The position numbers and the translations under genes were made by a program. From positions 1 to 64,000 of IMG/VR virus record IMGVR_UViG_3300022752_000048: a stretch of DNA of 64,000 nucleotides; one strand, given 5' to 3'. This document shows, in pieces, positions 17,901 to 25,612 of this stretch. The stretch's first letter is position 1; each line of letters begins with the position of its first letter. The stretch is from a virus. The notes beneath the pieces are model-generated. The model saw nothing but the letters and a program-made list of their open reading frames with translations. It was not told the DNA's origin and did no database searches.

Positions 17901-18144
17901 GAGCTGTAGATGTTAATGTTCCGCCTGTACCGGTTGTTAATGTTGGCGCCCATGCAGATGCGCCCGCGCCGTATTTAACGTAAAGCGTGCCGTTTGATCT
18001 TAAATATAAGGAGCCAAGCGGAGAGCTTAGTGACAACGTTGTAGGATCTGCAGATCCAGTTTCAATATACGCGGCTTCGCCAAGTTTTAACTTAGATTTT
18101 AACGCCTTGACATAATCGCCATTAAATATAACAGCGCCGCTCAT
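14995..18144 (-). CDS. Long tail fibre with YadA-head-like repeats
   Basis: 1049 aa. N-terminal module MSGAVIFNGDYVKAL... is shared with the 614-aa fibre (23250-25094) and is probably the attachment end. Residues ~290-430 carry repeats of the form N-T-A-[VI/F]-G (NTAIG, NTAFG, NTAVG), the pattern of YadA-type beta-roll heads. A domain around RFRELAANGTNSV to NSHGFTTADIGRP recurs in the 807-aa fibre. The C-terminus is the LTIDANGSETIDG/NGTSWEMF beta domain also seen as the 111-aa protein. Low charge and Ser/Thr/Gly richness fit a trimeric extended fibre. A conserved extended -10-like element with a small hairpin lies upstream (18171-18210). Confidence 0.75.
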   Translation of the reverse strand: MSGAVIFNGDYVKALKSKLKLGEAAYIETGSADPTTLSLSSPLGSLYLRSNGTLYVKYGAGASAWAPTLTTGTGGTLTSTALQDSTVYFADETDPTKKLYFQLSGISGNTSRTLTIPNADGSVTLGTGTSNYVAYWSNTNTLTSEAQLSPTRGGTGASNTGLFSYGSNNITLTTTASTSLTLPTSGTLATLAGAENLTNKTINSSSIGATTASSGAFTFLTLKGTGVAGTAYFDFLNESVTPSSPLSGYTRIYFKSDGSLYYLSSAAVEKKIGDIAHPTTGSTFETGAFNASMTGTNNTAIGVASLDSVTLGVQNTAFGTNALTALTTGSNNTAVGYNSLITLTDGADNTAIGWRSMRLVTSGYSNTAVGNQSSELMTTGTDNTAVGYFSLRNVTDGFGNVAIGSGAGLLLGGYSNNNVCINTGGALTPGSVLSGTVTIGKTAAGGGSYATANNQFVLGDSGHLYRFPGIAETSLILGPTGTLTGNGGELRFRELAANGTNSVAFKAADSIAANVTWTLPSADGTNGQALITNGSGTLRWAEATNTIVEVTQNSHGFTTADIGRPLYLNGSTYTYAIANATNTAEVAGLIYKIVDTNTFLICLSGEVASVGANLIEGAGSAVSGYAFTNPWTVGQASTYSGSTFVTSVGGNASSINLRCQAIAGAITGTAVVQIYELTNQTGTGVPTGSPIAVTQSLNVSTLVQSVVSIVSLNFTTTASLVAGRYYGIIVYNVVSGAGQFRLFWDNQTAGIPANSRGLSSSNGTSWTPFLSGSTLTAEVFVSAPPALTAGETYFLSPTTAGKITTSDPTVVGQVSKPLGVARSTTAFEFFNMRGSVVGGANARTQISLSNNAITTIQVASAYDAGELTGWVTIDATTDYRFYVQAQFAKNGAGTDYNISYQTMGDVPPLGFSVTITAAGLIQITLPNIAGFVNASVNFALNAPAVGATFPLTIGGNNIVANYKAVTGTYTINASDYYVSASGAVGYTINLPAASTVSGKIFVVKSRLNAGQVLTIDANGSETIDGTLTVGLFQNESCHLVSNGTSWEMF

Positions 18145-18170
18145 AATGATTGCCCTTAGTTATTTTTAAA

Positions 18171-18210
18171 GTGGCTTTCGCCAGTAATTGCTATTAAATT
18201 GTAGCACACG
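18171..18210 (-). promoter_or_regulatory. Promoter/leader element A before the 1049-aa fibre
   Basis: On the minus strand the 40 bp contain TGC-TACAAT, an extended -10 hexamer (TACAAT at 18198-18203), then AATTTAAT, then a short hairpin TGGC-GAAA-GCCA. Nearly the same element occurs at 25164-25201, also before a fibre with the same N-terminus. No good -35 box is seen, as is usual for extended -10 promoters. Conservation of a noncoding stretch in both places supports function; whether it is a promoter, an mRNA leader element or both is not settled. Confidence 0.5.
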
Positions 18211-18447
18211 TTATGTGGCTATGTGCACCCATCCATTTTGGATCGCAAGATCGACCATAGCTTCTTTTGATTGTGGAATTTGCATTGATTGTTCTAGACA
18301 TTTAGAAACACAGATTTGAACAATTTCGTCAATTGCAATACGCGCCCTATTTTTAATTGCATTATCTGCCCATTCCTGTGGAGATGCGCAAACCGTTTGT
18401 AACGCCTTTTGTTCAGTTTCTGTGATCTCAATTGTAATATTTGGCAT
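18211..18447 (-). CDS. Small helical protein, unknown
   Basis: 78 aa, helical, no family recognised. The opening MPNITIEITETEQKAL and a helix with ARIAIDEIVQICVSKCLEQS look like a small virion or adaptor protein rather than a regulator. Similar small proteins ending near a Trp-Val motif occur near fibre genes of other large phages, but I cannot name a family. It is 6 bp downstream of the 182-aa fibre-tip gene and is followed by leader element A. Confidence 0.5.
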   Translation of the reverse strand: MPNITIEITETEQKALQTVCASPQEWADNAIKNRARIAIDEIVQICVSKCLEQSMQIPQSKEAMVDLAIQNGWVHIAT

Positions 18448-18453
18448 ATTATT

Positions 18454-19002
18454 TTATCCTAAAAAAGTTATTGATACTAGTAAGTTTGCAGAACTATCTG
18501 GGTAAGAAGATACTGGTCTATATACGTCTGGTTCTAAATAATCATTTTGCGCTAAATACAAAATTTGCGAAATAGTATATGCTTCTTCACTGAAATCGGG
18601 TCGTCTTAAATCTAAAATTTCACTTCCGGGGACAATTGGATTATTTGTTGAAAATGATCCATACATACTTATTAATAAAGTTTGAGCAGACGATACAGAA
18701 ATTGCTGAAATATTTACTAAATACATTCCTGAATATGGAGCTGTAAATCTTACGACATTTCCAGTAACACCGGCAGCTGGTGAAGTATAAGTAGATGCGT
18801 TGTTTCCGATATTGCGAAAAATTGTTACGGTCCTAGATAATGAACAGGTAGTTTTCCATGTTGCTGTTGGACGATTTGGGGTTAATATCTGTCCATTAAA
18901 TGTTTTATCGCCCCCAAAAGTTTGTGCTCCAGTTCCAACCAATCCTGATTGTGTATCCGTTGCAAGTCCCGTCAATTGTTGGCTAATTATTGATGATGGC
19001 AT
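18454..19002 (-). CDS. Fibre protein with C1q/TNF-like C-terminal domain
   Basis: 182 aa. The first ~55 residues are Thr/Ser/Gly-rich (TGAQTFGGDKTFNGQILTP), a shaft-like motif common next to fibre heads. Residues ~55-182 form a beta-jelly-roll-like block with the hallmark FTAPYSGMYLVNISAI, as in C1q/TNF-like trimeric heads, and end in LLVSITFLG. A short trimeric receptor-binding tip is likely. AGGAATTAATTT precedes the ATG. Confidence 0.55.
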   Translation of the reverse strand: MPSSIISQQLTGLATDTQSGLVGTGAQTFGGDKTFNGQILTPNRPTATWKTTCSLSRTVTIFRNIGNNASTYTSPAAGVTGNVVRFTAPYSGMYLVNISAISVSSAQTLLISMYGSFSTNNPIVPGSEILDLRRPDFSEEAYTISQILYLAQNDYLEPDVYRPVSSYPDSSANLLVSITFLG

Positions 19003-19012
19003 AAATTAATTC

Positions 19013-19351
19013 CTATACTGCAGACCAACTGCCCCAAGTTGTTCCTGATGTACTTACTCGTTTTTGAAACTGACCATCGGCCAAAAATGCTAATTGCCAC
19101 ACCGGTCCGCCAGAAAAATCAGTAGTTGTACCGTATGATCTAAAAGTCATCAACCCTACGTAACCAGTTCCGGGCGCCCCTGTGATACCAACAACTGTTC
19201 CTGTTTTAAAATCAAAAGTAACGCCTGGAATATAATCTTGTGGATTTGTATTTACGTTACGTGTATCTGGAGACGCCACACGTCTTACCGTGCCATCTGC
19301 AGCAAGATTTTCAATCGTGCCTTGGTTTACTATTAAAGGTACATTTGCCAT
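19013..19351 (-). CDS. Small knob-like fibre tip protein
   Basis: 112 aa. The layout (IPGVTFDFKTGTVVG, TGYVGLMTFRSYG, GPVWQLAFLADGQFQKR, SGTTWGSWSAV) matches small 'knob' domains of pyocin and phage fibres, in which a sugar-binding beta fold ends with W..W. It probably decorates or ends a fibre. It is 14 bp downstream of the 807-aa fibre and 10 bp upstream of the C1q-like gene, so three tip types follow each other. Confidence 0.55.
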   Translation of the reverse strand: MANVPLIVNQGTIENLAADGTVRRVASPDTRNVNTNPQDYIPGVTFDFKTGTVVGITGAPGTGYVGLMTFRSYGTTTDFSGGPVWQLAFLADGQFQKRVSTSGTTWGSWSAV

Positions 19352-19365
19352 GATTTATCCTCTTA

Positions 19366-21789
19366 TCAGTCCGTATAATAAGCGCCGGAAATATGAACAT
19401 TCAGAGCGGCGTTCGTAACCGGCACTGTTCCTGCCGTCCCACCGCCCGTTGGCATTGTATGACCGTATAAATAATTTGATGGATTAATTAGCCAGCCGGA
19501 ACAGTAATGCCCCGCAGTCCATGTTAAATTATTACCATAGGCCATTGTAAATGCTGAATATGTTGCATTCCATGCATTGCCGGCATTTCCCGTTGCCCTT
19601 GGATATGGGAGATTACCAATTCGCAATTCTCCGGCTGCTCCTGACATTGTGCCGTTAAGATTAATAAATAAATAGACAAGTTTTCCAATTTTAATATAAT
19701 ATCCACCGGTTTGCGTTGCGTTTGGGGTCCAAGTTCCGGCTGTTGATGAACCATAAAAAGTTGGAGAAAAGCTACCTTCTTTATAATCGTCTAAATTGTT
19801 TGGATCAGAACTAGCAATCATTGTTGCTGGGAATTGAATTCCAGCATTTAGTGTTAATAAACTAGATTGAATTTGTAAGGGTAGTGATGCGCCAACAGCT
19901 GGTCCATTTAATGCAAATTGTGCAATTGCACTACTAAATCCAGTCACAGATGGTAATGTTACTTGAACCAATCCGCCAGTTGTTACTGAAATATTAAATC
20001 CAGTTGGTGGCGTATCACCAGATGTTTGATAGCTAATCAGATAATCTGTGGCATCGCCTTTCTTAGTTACCTGCGCTTTAAAAGTAAAGCGATATGGCGT
20101 TGTTGCATTTATATAAATGAATCCAGTTAATTCAACAGCGTTATACGCGGACGCGTTTTGAATTGTAGTTGTTGCAGCGTTTGTTAACGAAATCTGCGTA
20201 TAAACATTAGATCCACCAACCGAGCTACCGCGCATATTATAGAAATCTAATACAGTAGTTGTTCTGGCAATACCAATTGGTTTAGAAATTTGTCCAACAA
20301 TAGATGGTGCGGTTGCAGTTATTTTTCCGGCAGTTGTTGTAGAAAGAAAATAGACTGTTCCTGCAACTAAAGATCCACCGCCTTCAAGTGTATTTGCACC
20401 AATTGAAGTAGTTTCGCCGCCTAAACAAATTTGAAAGGTATTTGTATCAATAATATTGTATATAAGCCCAGCTACTTCGGCTGTGGCTTCCACGTCTGCT
20501 CTGGCATATGTATATGTTGATCCATTTAGATATAAAGGTCTGCCAATATCTGCGGCAACAAATCCGTGTGAGTTTTGAGTTACTAAAACAATAGTGTTTC
20601 CAGCAGCGGCCCAACTTAATGTGCCAGAACCATTGGTAATCAGTGCTTGGCCATTCGTTCCATCTGCAGCAGGCAAAGTCCATGTAACATCAGCCGTAAT
20701 ATTGTCTGCAGCTCTTAATCCAACTGAGTTAGTACCGTTTGCAGCAAGCTCTCTAAACCTAACAACTCCAGTATTGCCTGTGGCGGTTCCTGTTGGGCCA
20801 AGAACTAAAGATGTTTGTACAACACCTGGAAACCTATAAAGATGATTGGATGTTCCAAGAACAAATTGATTATCTGCGGTTGCAGTAGCTGACACAACAG
20901 TACTGTCCATGCCAATTGCAACAACGCCTGTTAATGTAGCACCAAAAGCAGTACCGGTGGCGTTAATAAATGTATTATTATTTCCTGAATTATATTGCCC
21001 CGCGGCAGAGCCAACAGCAACATTTCGGCTGCCAGCAGAGTTGAGTTGTAATGCATTAGAACCAATTGCTGTATTATCTTGTAAAAAAATGCTTGAGGCT
21101 GATGCATTTGCACCAATTGCTACGTTATTGCTTCCGATCGTATGTTGATACGATGCATTATAACCGATGAAAGTATTATTTACACCACTAGTAATTGCTG
21201 CACCGGCAGCAATACCAATACCCGTATTATACTGGCCTGTCATTGATAGATTATAGCTATCAACCTCAAAAGTTGATCCGGTTGTTGGATGGTCTAATCC
21301 ACCACCAACTTTCTTTTCGGAACCTGCAGAATCTTTTGTATAAAGTTTTCCATCTGATTTTGCATAAAGCCTCAGTGTACTTGACGCCGGAGATGATGGA
21401 GAAGTTATATACGGATAATCAGTATAACTATTAGTTATAAGTGCTAGTATTCCAGGTGCATTAACAATCCAAGATCCCGCTGATGCATTCCATGTAAATT
21501 CAATCCATATTTCATTTGCATCTAGAATGAGCGGTTCGTTTGTTGCTAAATTATTAATTTTTTGTCCAGATGCCGGATTAACAGTTACATTGTTCGTTAA
21601 AAACGTGCCCTTAGCATCTGAAATACGGATTGTTGTTCCGTCAATACCGATTGGAAGGTTTACAGTGATTGTGTTTAATGTTGTATCAAGAATATAGTGA
21701 TAACGGCTTTGTGCAGAAATAGGTCCAGAAGATGCGTAAACAGACGCTAATCCTGGGACTTGTACTGTTTTATTAGACCATAAAGCCAT
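19366..21789 (-). CDS. Long tail fibre with YadA-head-like repeats
   Basis: 807 aa. N-terminal ~110 residues form a beta module (NTITVNLPIG, ASGQKINNLATNEPL) also present inside the 614-aa fibre. Residues ~180-290 hold N-x-[AVF]-I/V-G repeats (NTFIG, NVAIG, NTAIG, NVAVG). The segment RFRELAANGTNSVGL to NSHGFVAADIGRP is nearly the same as in the 1049-aa fibre. The C-terminal ~150 residues (GSFSPTFYGSSTAGTW onward) are unique and probably the receptor-binding tip. The mosaic sharing shows domain shuffling among fibres of this locus. Confidence 0.75.
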   Translation of the reverse strand: MALWSNKTVQVPGLASVYASSGPISAQSRYHYILDTTLNTITVNLPIGIDGTTIRISDAKGTFLTNNVTVNPASGQKINNLATNEPLILDANEIWIEFTWNASAGSWIVNAPGILALITNSYTDYPYITSPSSPASSTLRLYAKSDGKLYTKDSAGSEKKVGGGLDHPTTGSTFEVDSYNLSMTGQYNTGIGIAAGAAITSGVNNTFIGYNASYQHTIGSNNVAIGANASASSIFLQDNTAIGSNALQLNSAGSRNVAVGSAAGQYNSGNNNTFINATGTAFGATLTGVVAIGMDSTVVSATATADNQFVLGTSNHLYRFPGVVQTSLVLGPTGTATGNTGVVRFRELAANGTNSVGLRAADNITADVTWTLPAADGTNGQALITNGSGTLSWAAAGNTIVLVTQNSHGFVAADIGRPLYLNGSTYTYARADVEATAEVAGLIYNIIDTNTFQICLGGETTSIGANTLEGGGSLVAGTVYFLSTTTAGKITATAPSIVGQISKPIGIARTTTVLDFYNMRGSSVGGSNVYTQISLTNAATTTIQNASAYNAVELTGFIYINATTPYRFTFKAQVTKKGDATDYLISYQTSGDTPPTGFNISVTTGGLVQVTLPSVTGFSSAIAQFALNGPAVGASLPLQIQSSLLTLNAGIQFPATMIASSDPNNLDDYKEGSFSPTFYGSSTAGTWTPNATQTGGYYIKIGKLVYLFINLNGTMSGAAGELRIGNLPYPRATGNAGNAWNATYSAFTMAYGNNLTWTAGHYCSGWLINPSNYLYGHTMPTGGGTAGTVPVTNAALNVHISGAYYTD

Positions 21790-21800
21790 TACTAAACCCT

Positions 21801-22520
21801 TTACTCATCGATAGATGGTATACCACATTTATTATATTTTGCATTAAATCCAGAATAAAACCAAGTCACACCCATAGTTCTAGGCGTTTCTTTTGTGCAT
21901 GCAAAATCAACAGCGGTATGCCAATAATTAGATGGAAACATAATTGCAGTGTTATATGAATAATAAAAATCTTTATAGATTTTCCACTGTTTTGGATCTT
22001 TTTGTTTTTCTAAATTTGCGGGGGTATCTGCTCTGATATATCGCTCTCCGCTTTCATGTTCGCAAAAACAAAATCTTGCAGATTTTTCTTGCGGTGTAAA
22101 ATCAAAAATAAATGCCCAATAAGTGTAACGGGCGTATATATTTCTTCCTTGTTTATCAAAGTCATATTCTGGCAAACGATCAACGTGCGCTATTAATTCA
22201 GAAGAGCGAGGTTCTTCCAGTCTTCTAAATGACATAACTGGTTTATGTGTCCATACATAATCATTTAAAATATTTGAACCCGTATCTAAAATATATTCTA
22301 AAGTTTTATCTTTAAAAAATTTGGGAACAATAACATTATCACCCACCCAATATCCTGATGATTTATCATATTCTGCCTGCAAAACCATTTGACGATAAAC
22401 TTCTGGATTTGGCAAAAAATCTTTAATAATAAAAAATGGAAAATTAACAGATGTATCTCTAGTAACAATCATAAAGATCTTTCTTATTAAATTGTTAATT
22501 AAAGATACTAGTGTTTTCAT
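21801..22520 (-). CDS. Putative 2-oxoglutarate/Fe(II)-dependent oxygenase
   Basis: 239 aa from an ATG that overlaps the stop of the upstream collar gene (ATGA). A second possible start is at 22472 (MIVTRDTSVNFPF). The pattern is that of a double-stranded-beta-helix oxygenase: HVD (H112, D114), distal His in SNYWHTAVDF (H201), and Arg214 in PRTMGVTWFY to bind the oxoglutarate carboxylate. The strand before the distal His (NTAIMFPSNYWH) is typical. The protein lies within the fibre locus, not with metabolic genes. Hydroxylation of a fibre residue, of a host surface component, or a non-catalytic structural role are all open. No exact family can be named from sequence alone. Confidence 0.6.
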   Translation of the reverse strand: MKTLVSLINNLIRKIFMIVTRDTSVNFPFFIIKDFLPNPEVYRQMVLQAEYDKSSGYWVGDNVIVPKFFKDKTLEYILDTGSNILNDYVWTHKPVMSFRRLEEPRSSELIAHVDRLPEYDFDKQGRNIYARYTYWAFIFDFTPQEKSARFCFCEHESGERYIRADTPANLEKQKDPKQWKIYKDFYYSYNTAIMFPSNYWHTAVDFACTKETPRTMGVTWFYSGFNAKYNKCGIPSIDE

Positions 22521-23248
22521 AGTTTGATAATATAATTTACCGCTAAAAATGCGGGTGTTGTTTCGGTATCCCCTGAAATTGTAGGCGCTGCAGCGGTTGC
22601 GGTTAATGCACTTGAATTAAGTGAAACTGAAGATACAGAACCAGTGGCGTTAAATGTACTGTCATAACTTATGCTATGGCTGTGATCAGTATTAACACTT
22701 GCTGCAGATGTCAGAGCGCCCGAGCCGGCATCTTCCCAACACGGACCATATGCGCCAGCAGCATAATTAAGTCCTGAACGTCTTACGTTTCCAATAGAAT
22801 GGCCATGGCTCGCATTTGCTGACATACCGGTAGAAGTGCGATCAAATTGAGATCGATTTCCAGAAACAGATAATGCTATGTTTGAGGCAAGTGTTTGCCC
22901 TGCGGCTGTACCAGAAACTGTATTTGAACCACTATTTGCCAAACCATTCTTTGCAGTCTTTTGCCCGCCTTTAGTAGCTAAAGCACCCGCTGCTGGCGTG
23001 TGGCCAGTAACTCCACCATAGTTTGCCGTGCCATTTGTTCCAGCACCACGAGGATAAACACCACGTAAATCTGGTATGTTAAATGTTAAAGCGCCATCAC
23101 CGTTACCGTATGTAGTAGAAATTGCAGCAAACAGGCGAGCATAAGTCGTTCTGCTTACTGCAGAACCGTCACATAATAACCAGCCGTCTGGTGCTGTTGA
23201 TCCGGCAAACGTTAATAACGTTCCTGACGGAAATGGTAAGTACGCCAT
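22517..23248 (-). CDS. Tail-collar-domain fibre protein (copy 7)
   Basis: 243 aa. Collar domain PSGTLLTFAG, APDGWLLCDGSAVSR, LTFNIPDLRGVYPRG, followed by the GTNGTANYGGVTG stretch shared with copy 6. The tip is Ser/Ala/Asn-rich with a few His pairs (SHGHS, DHSHS). It directly follows the 614-aa fibre (1 bp gap), just as copy 6 directly follows the 1049-aa fibre, so fibre plus collar gene was duplicated as a unit. Confidence 0.75.
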   Translation of the reverse strand: MAYLPFPSGTLLTFAGSTAPDGWLLCDGSAVSRTTYARLFAAISTTYGNGDGALTFNIPDLRGVYPRGAGTNGTANYGGVTGHTPAAGALATKGGQKTAKNGLANSGSNTVSGTAAGQTLASNIALSVSGNRSQFDRTSTGMSANASHGHSIGNVRRSGLNYAAGAYGPCWEDAGSGALTSAASVNTDHSHSISYDSTFNATGSVSSVSLNSSALTATAAAPTISGDTETTPAFLAVNYIIKL

Positions 23249-23249
23249 A

Positions 23250-25094
23250 TCAGAAAATACTCCAATCAGAAGAACCGCGCCAAACTAATTTAACTGATTC
23301 ATAATTTGATGTTAATGGCCATGAGTTTGCGCCATCAATTGTTATGCCGGCACCAGGATCAATTGTGACAATTCCGGCAGCAGAGACGCGTTTAATATAA
23401 ACAGTAAACCCTACATCGCTCGCTGTTAATGTTGGCAGATTTAAAGTGATTGCTGCGGTTGCAATAACAAAATGATTAGCTTTTGTCAAATTTGTATTTG
23501 ACGAGTAGGCGTTGTAGGCTGCTTTAAATCCACCGTTAATATCTAACAACGCTTGTGGAGAAGTCGTACCAATTCCAACATTTCCGGTTGTATCAATTTT
23601 TAATCTAGTGGAATTATTAGTTTCAAACAATAGGGAGAAATTGTCATTTGTACCAATAACTAAATCAGTGCTAAGAGTATTTCCTGTATGAGTTACAAAA
23701 CCAAATGGTGTAGTTCCGTATGAGAGCGACCCTGTTACAACCCATGAAGAAGATGTAGAATCCCAAGAAAGTTCAATCCACGAACCATTAATGTCCATGA
23801 TTAACGATTCATTTATTGCCAAATTATCAATTTTTTGTCCAGAGGCGGGATTAATGATTAAATTATTAAGACCCCATTTTTCTTTTACATCTGCAAATCT
23901 AATTCTTGCGTTTATAAATCCAGATGGCAAAGTTGCTGTTACTGCACCAAAAGTTGTATCAACAAAATAATTCACATTGTTAGCGGCTGTAAAAGAGGCG
24001 CTTTGATATATTGAATTTGCATATTGAGCAATGGTATTCCAATTTGTGCCATCAGAAAAATATAAAAAACCGCTTGAATATTTAATTGCGCCGCTGCCGG
24101 CAGTTGCAGCCGATGAAGTTACGTTGCCAACTTGCAAACCACCAGTAATTGCCAAGCTTACTACGTTTGCCGTACTTAGAGAGAGTATGCCTGTGAACGT
24201 TTGATTTCCGTCTAATGTTGCAATTGTAGACGATCTATCTGGCACTGTTAATGTTTTAGATGTTGTTAGTCCAGAATAATCTAGCGCAAATATATAGTTT
24301 GATGCATTTTTTAAATTTAAAACATTAGGAGTTGAATAAAGTCTTGTATATCCAACGGTTGGAGATGTTGGTGCGGATGACTCATTTAATAAATCAATGT
24401 AGGTAGTTCCGGCAGAACCAGTCCCCTTTACCGTTAAATAAGTGAAGGCGCCTGAGCTGGCTGTCGTCGAACCAATCGATGAAGAGTTAATGGTTTTATT
24501 GCTTAAATTTTCTGCACCAGATAATGTCGCCAATGTTCCGACGGTTGGGAGTGTGAGGCTTGTCGTACCTAATGTGGTAAACGTAATATTATTAGAGCCA
24601 TACGTAAGAGTACCCGCATTATTAACCCCCGTACCGCCTCTTGTAGAAGATAATTGAGCCTCGCCAGTTAGTGTATTAGTGGCGCTCCAATATGTTACGT
24701 ATCCCGTTGTGCTAGCGCCTAGCGGAATAGTGCCGCTTGTGTTTGGAATTGTTAAGGTTATTGAAGTATTATTAGTAATACCAGAAAGCTGGAAATATAG
24801 TTTTTTAGTCGGATCTATTTCATCGACAAAATAAACAGTGCTATCTTGCAAAGCAGTGCTTGTTAATGAACCGCCTGTACCGGTGATTAATGCTGGAGCC
24901 CACGAGGAGGGACTTGCGGCATATTTAACATAAAGTGTACCGTTTGATCTTAAATAAAGAGATCCGGTTGGGGAAGTTAACGATAGAGTCGTTGGATCTG
25001 CAGATCCAGTCTCAATATAAGCAGCTTCGCTTAGTTTTAACTTAGGCTTTAAGGCTTTTAAATAATCGCCATTAAATATAACAGCGCCGCTCAT
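23250..25094 (-). CDS. Tail fibre, paralogue of the 1049-aa fibre
   Basis: 614 aa. The first ~240 residues match the 1049-aa fibre almost residue for residue (MSGAVIFNGDYLKALKPKL, SADPTTLSLTSPTGSLYLRS), and the DNA around the start is nearly identical. The middle contains the NPASGQKIDNLAINESL module also found at the N-terminus of the 807-aa fibre. The phrase GNVGIGTTSPQALLDINGG occurs around residue 510, as in phage and bacterial fibres that carry an intramolecular chaperone, but no S74 chaperone domain follows. The end (VTIDPGAGITIDGA, WRGSSDWSIF) is the common beta tip domain. Confidence 0.75.
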   Translation of the reverse strand: MSGAVIFNGDYLKALKPKLKLSEAAYIETGSADPTTLSLTSPTGSLYLRSNGTLYVKYAASPSSWAPALITGTGGSLTSTALQDSTVYFVDEIDPTKKLYFQLSGITNNTSITLTIPNTSGTIPLGASTTGYVTYWSATNTLTGEAQLSSTRGGTGVNNAGTLTYGSNNITFTTLGTTSLTLPTVGTLATLSGAENLSNKTINSSSIGSTTASSGAFTYLTVKGTGSAGTTYIDLLNESSAPTSPTVGYTRLYSTPNVLNLKNASNYIFALDYSGLTTSKTLTVPDRSSTIATLDGNQTFTGILSLSTANVVSLAITGGLQVGNVTSSAATAGSGAIKYSSGFLYFSDGTNWNTIAQYANSIYQSASFTAANNVNYFVDTTFGAVTATLPSGFINARIRFADVKEKWGLNNLIINPASGQKIDNLAINESLIMDINGSWIELSWDSTSSSWVVTGSLSYGTTPFGFVTHTGNTLSTDLVIGTNDNFSLLFETNNSTRLKIDTTGNVGIGTTSPQALLDINGGFKAAYNAYSSNTNLTKANHFVIATAAITLNLPTLTASDVGFTVYIKRVSAAGIVTIDPGAGITIDGANSWPLTSNYESVKLVWRGSSDWSIF

Positions 25095-25110
25095 ACGTAA
25101 TACCTTTGTT

Positions 25111-25128
25111 AATTTCTGGCTAGAAATT
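25111..25128. repeat. Inverted repeat in the leader of the 614-aa fibre
   Basis: AATTTCT-GGCT-AGAAATT: 7-bp perfect arms around a 4-base loop, 17 bp upstream of the fibre ATG at 25094. In mRNA it would form a small hairpin close to the ribosome-binding site and might tune translation; it is absent from the otherwise similar leader of the 1049-aa fibre. AT-rich arms make chance occurrence possible. Confidence 0.4.
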
Positions 25129-25163
25129 ACGCCTGAGCACTAATTGCTGGCCAGAATCTATGT

Positions 25164-25201
25164 GTGGCTTATGCCAGTGACCGCAATTAAATTGTAACAC
25201 G
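25164..25201 (-). promoter_or_regulatory. Promoter/leader element B before the 614-aa fibre
   Basis: On the minus strand: CGTGT-TACAAT (extended -10 type, TACAAT at 25191-25196), AATTTAAT, TGC, then hairpin TGGC-ATAA-GCCA. It matches element A at 18171-18210 except for a 2-bp insertion, some changes in the middle and the hairpin loop. The 125-bp gap that holds it is one of the longest in the fibre locus, and both copies precede fibres with the same N-terminal module. Confidence 0.5.
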
Positions 25202-25219
25202 ACAGTTTTTAAATATTTT

Positions 25220-25597
25220 TTAATTGAAAAAGTTGATGATTAACTCGCTGTTAGCGCCCGGAACAACAGATTCTGGCCTATAACAAATGCGTGTTGATGC
25301 ATCAATTTGAATCAATCCGTAGCCACCGCCACCGGGAATAATTCTAAAAAGAACCGTTTCAGATCCTGATGCTCCGGTTGCTAATACTTCTACTTCACCA
25401 CTAGAGCTGAATACTTCAATCATCGTGACTTTAGCTGCAGAAGAACTGAAAAGCTCAAGCCACGCCGATGTGCTTACCGTTACAGATGTTGGTGTGCCTA
25501 GATCTTTATATAATTGCGCAGAGCCGCCGCCTTGATGAACAAGACGAATCGAAGATAATGCTTTTTTCTTTCCGCGTTCTGTTCCTGAATATGCCAT
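25220..25597 (-). CDS. Small beta-rich fibre-locus protein
   Basis: 125 aa, no family recognised. A basic N-terminus (MAYSGTERGKKKAL) is followed by a beta-sandwich-like body (TSVTVSTSAWLELFSS, EVEVLATGASGSETVLFRI, GGGGYGLIQIDAST) that ends in SELIINFFN. It resembles small tip or decoration proteins. It lies 15 bp downstream of the 1234-aa fibre and is the last gene before promoter/leader element B. Confidence 0.5.
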   Translation of the reverse strand: MAYSGTERGKKKALSSIRLVHQGGGSAQLYKDLGTPTSVTVSTSAWLELFSSSAAKVTMIEVFSSSGEVEVLATGASGSETVLFRIIPGGGGYGLIQIDASTRICYRPESVVPGANSELIINFFN

Positions 25598-25612
25598 TTT
25601 ATCTATCTCCGA

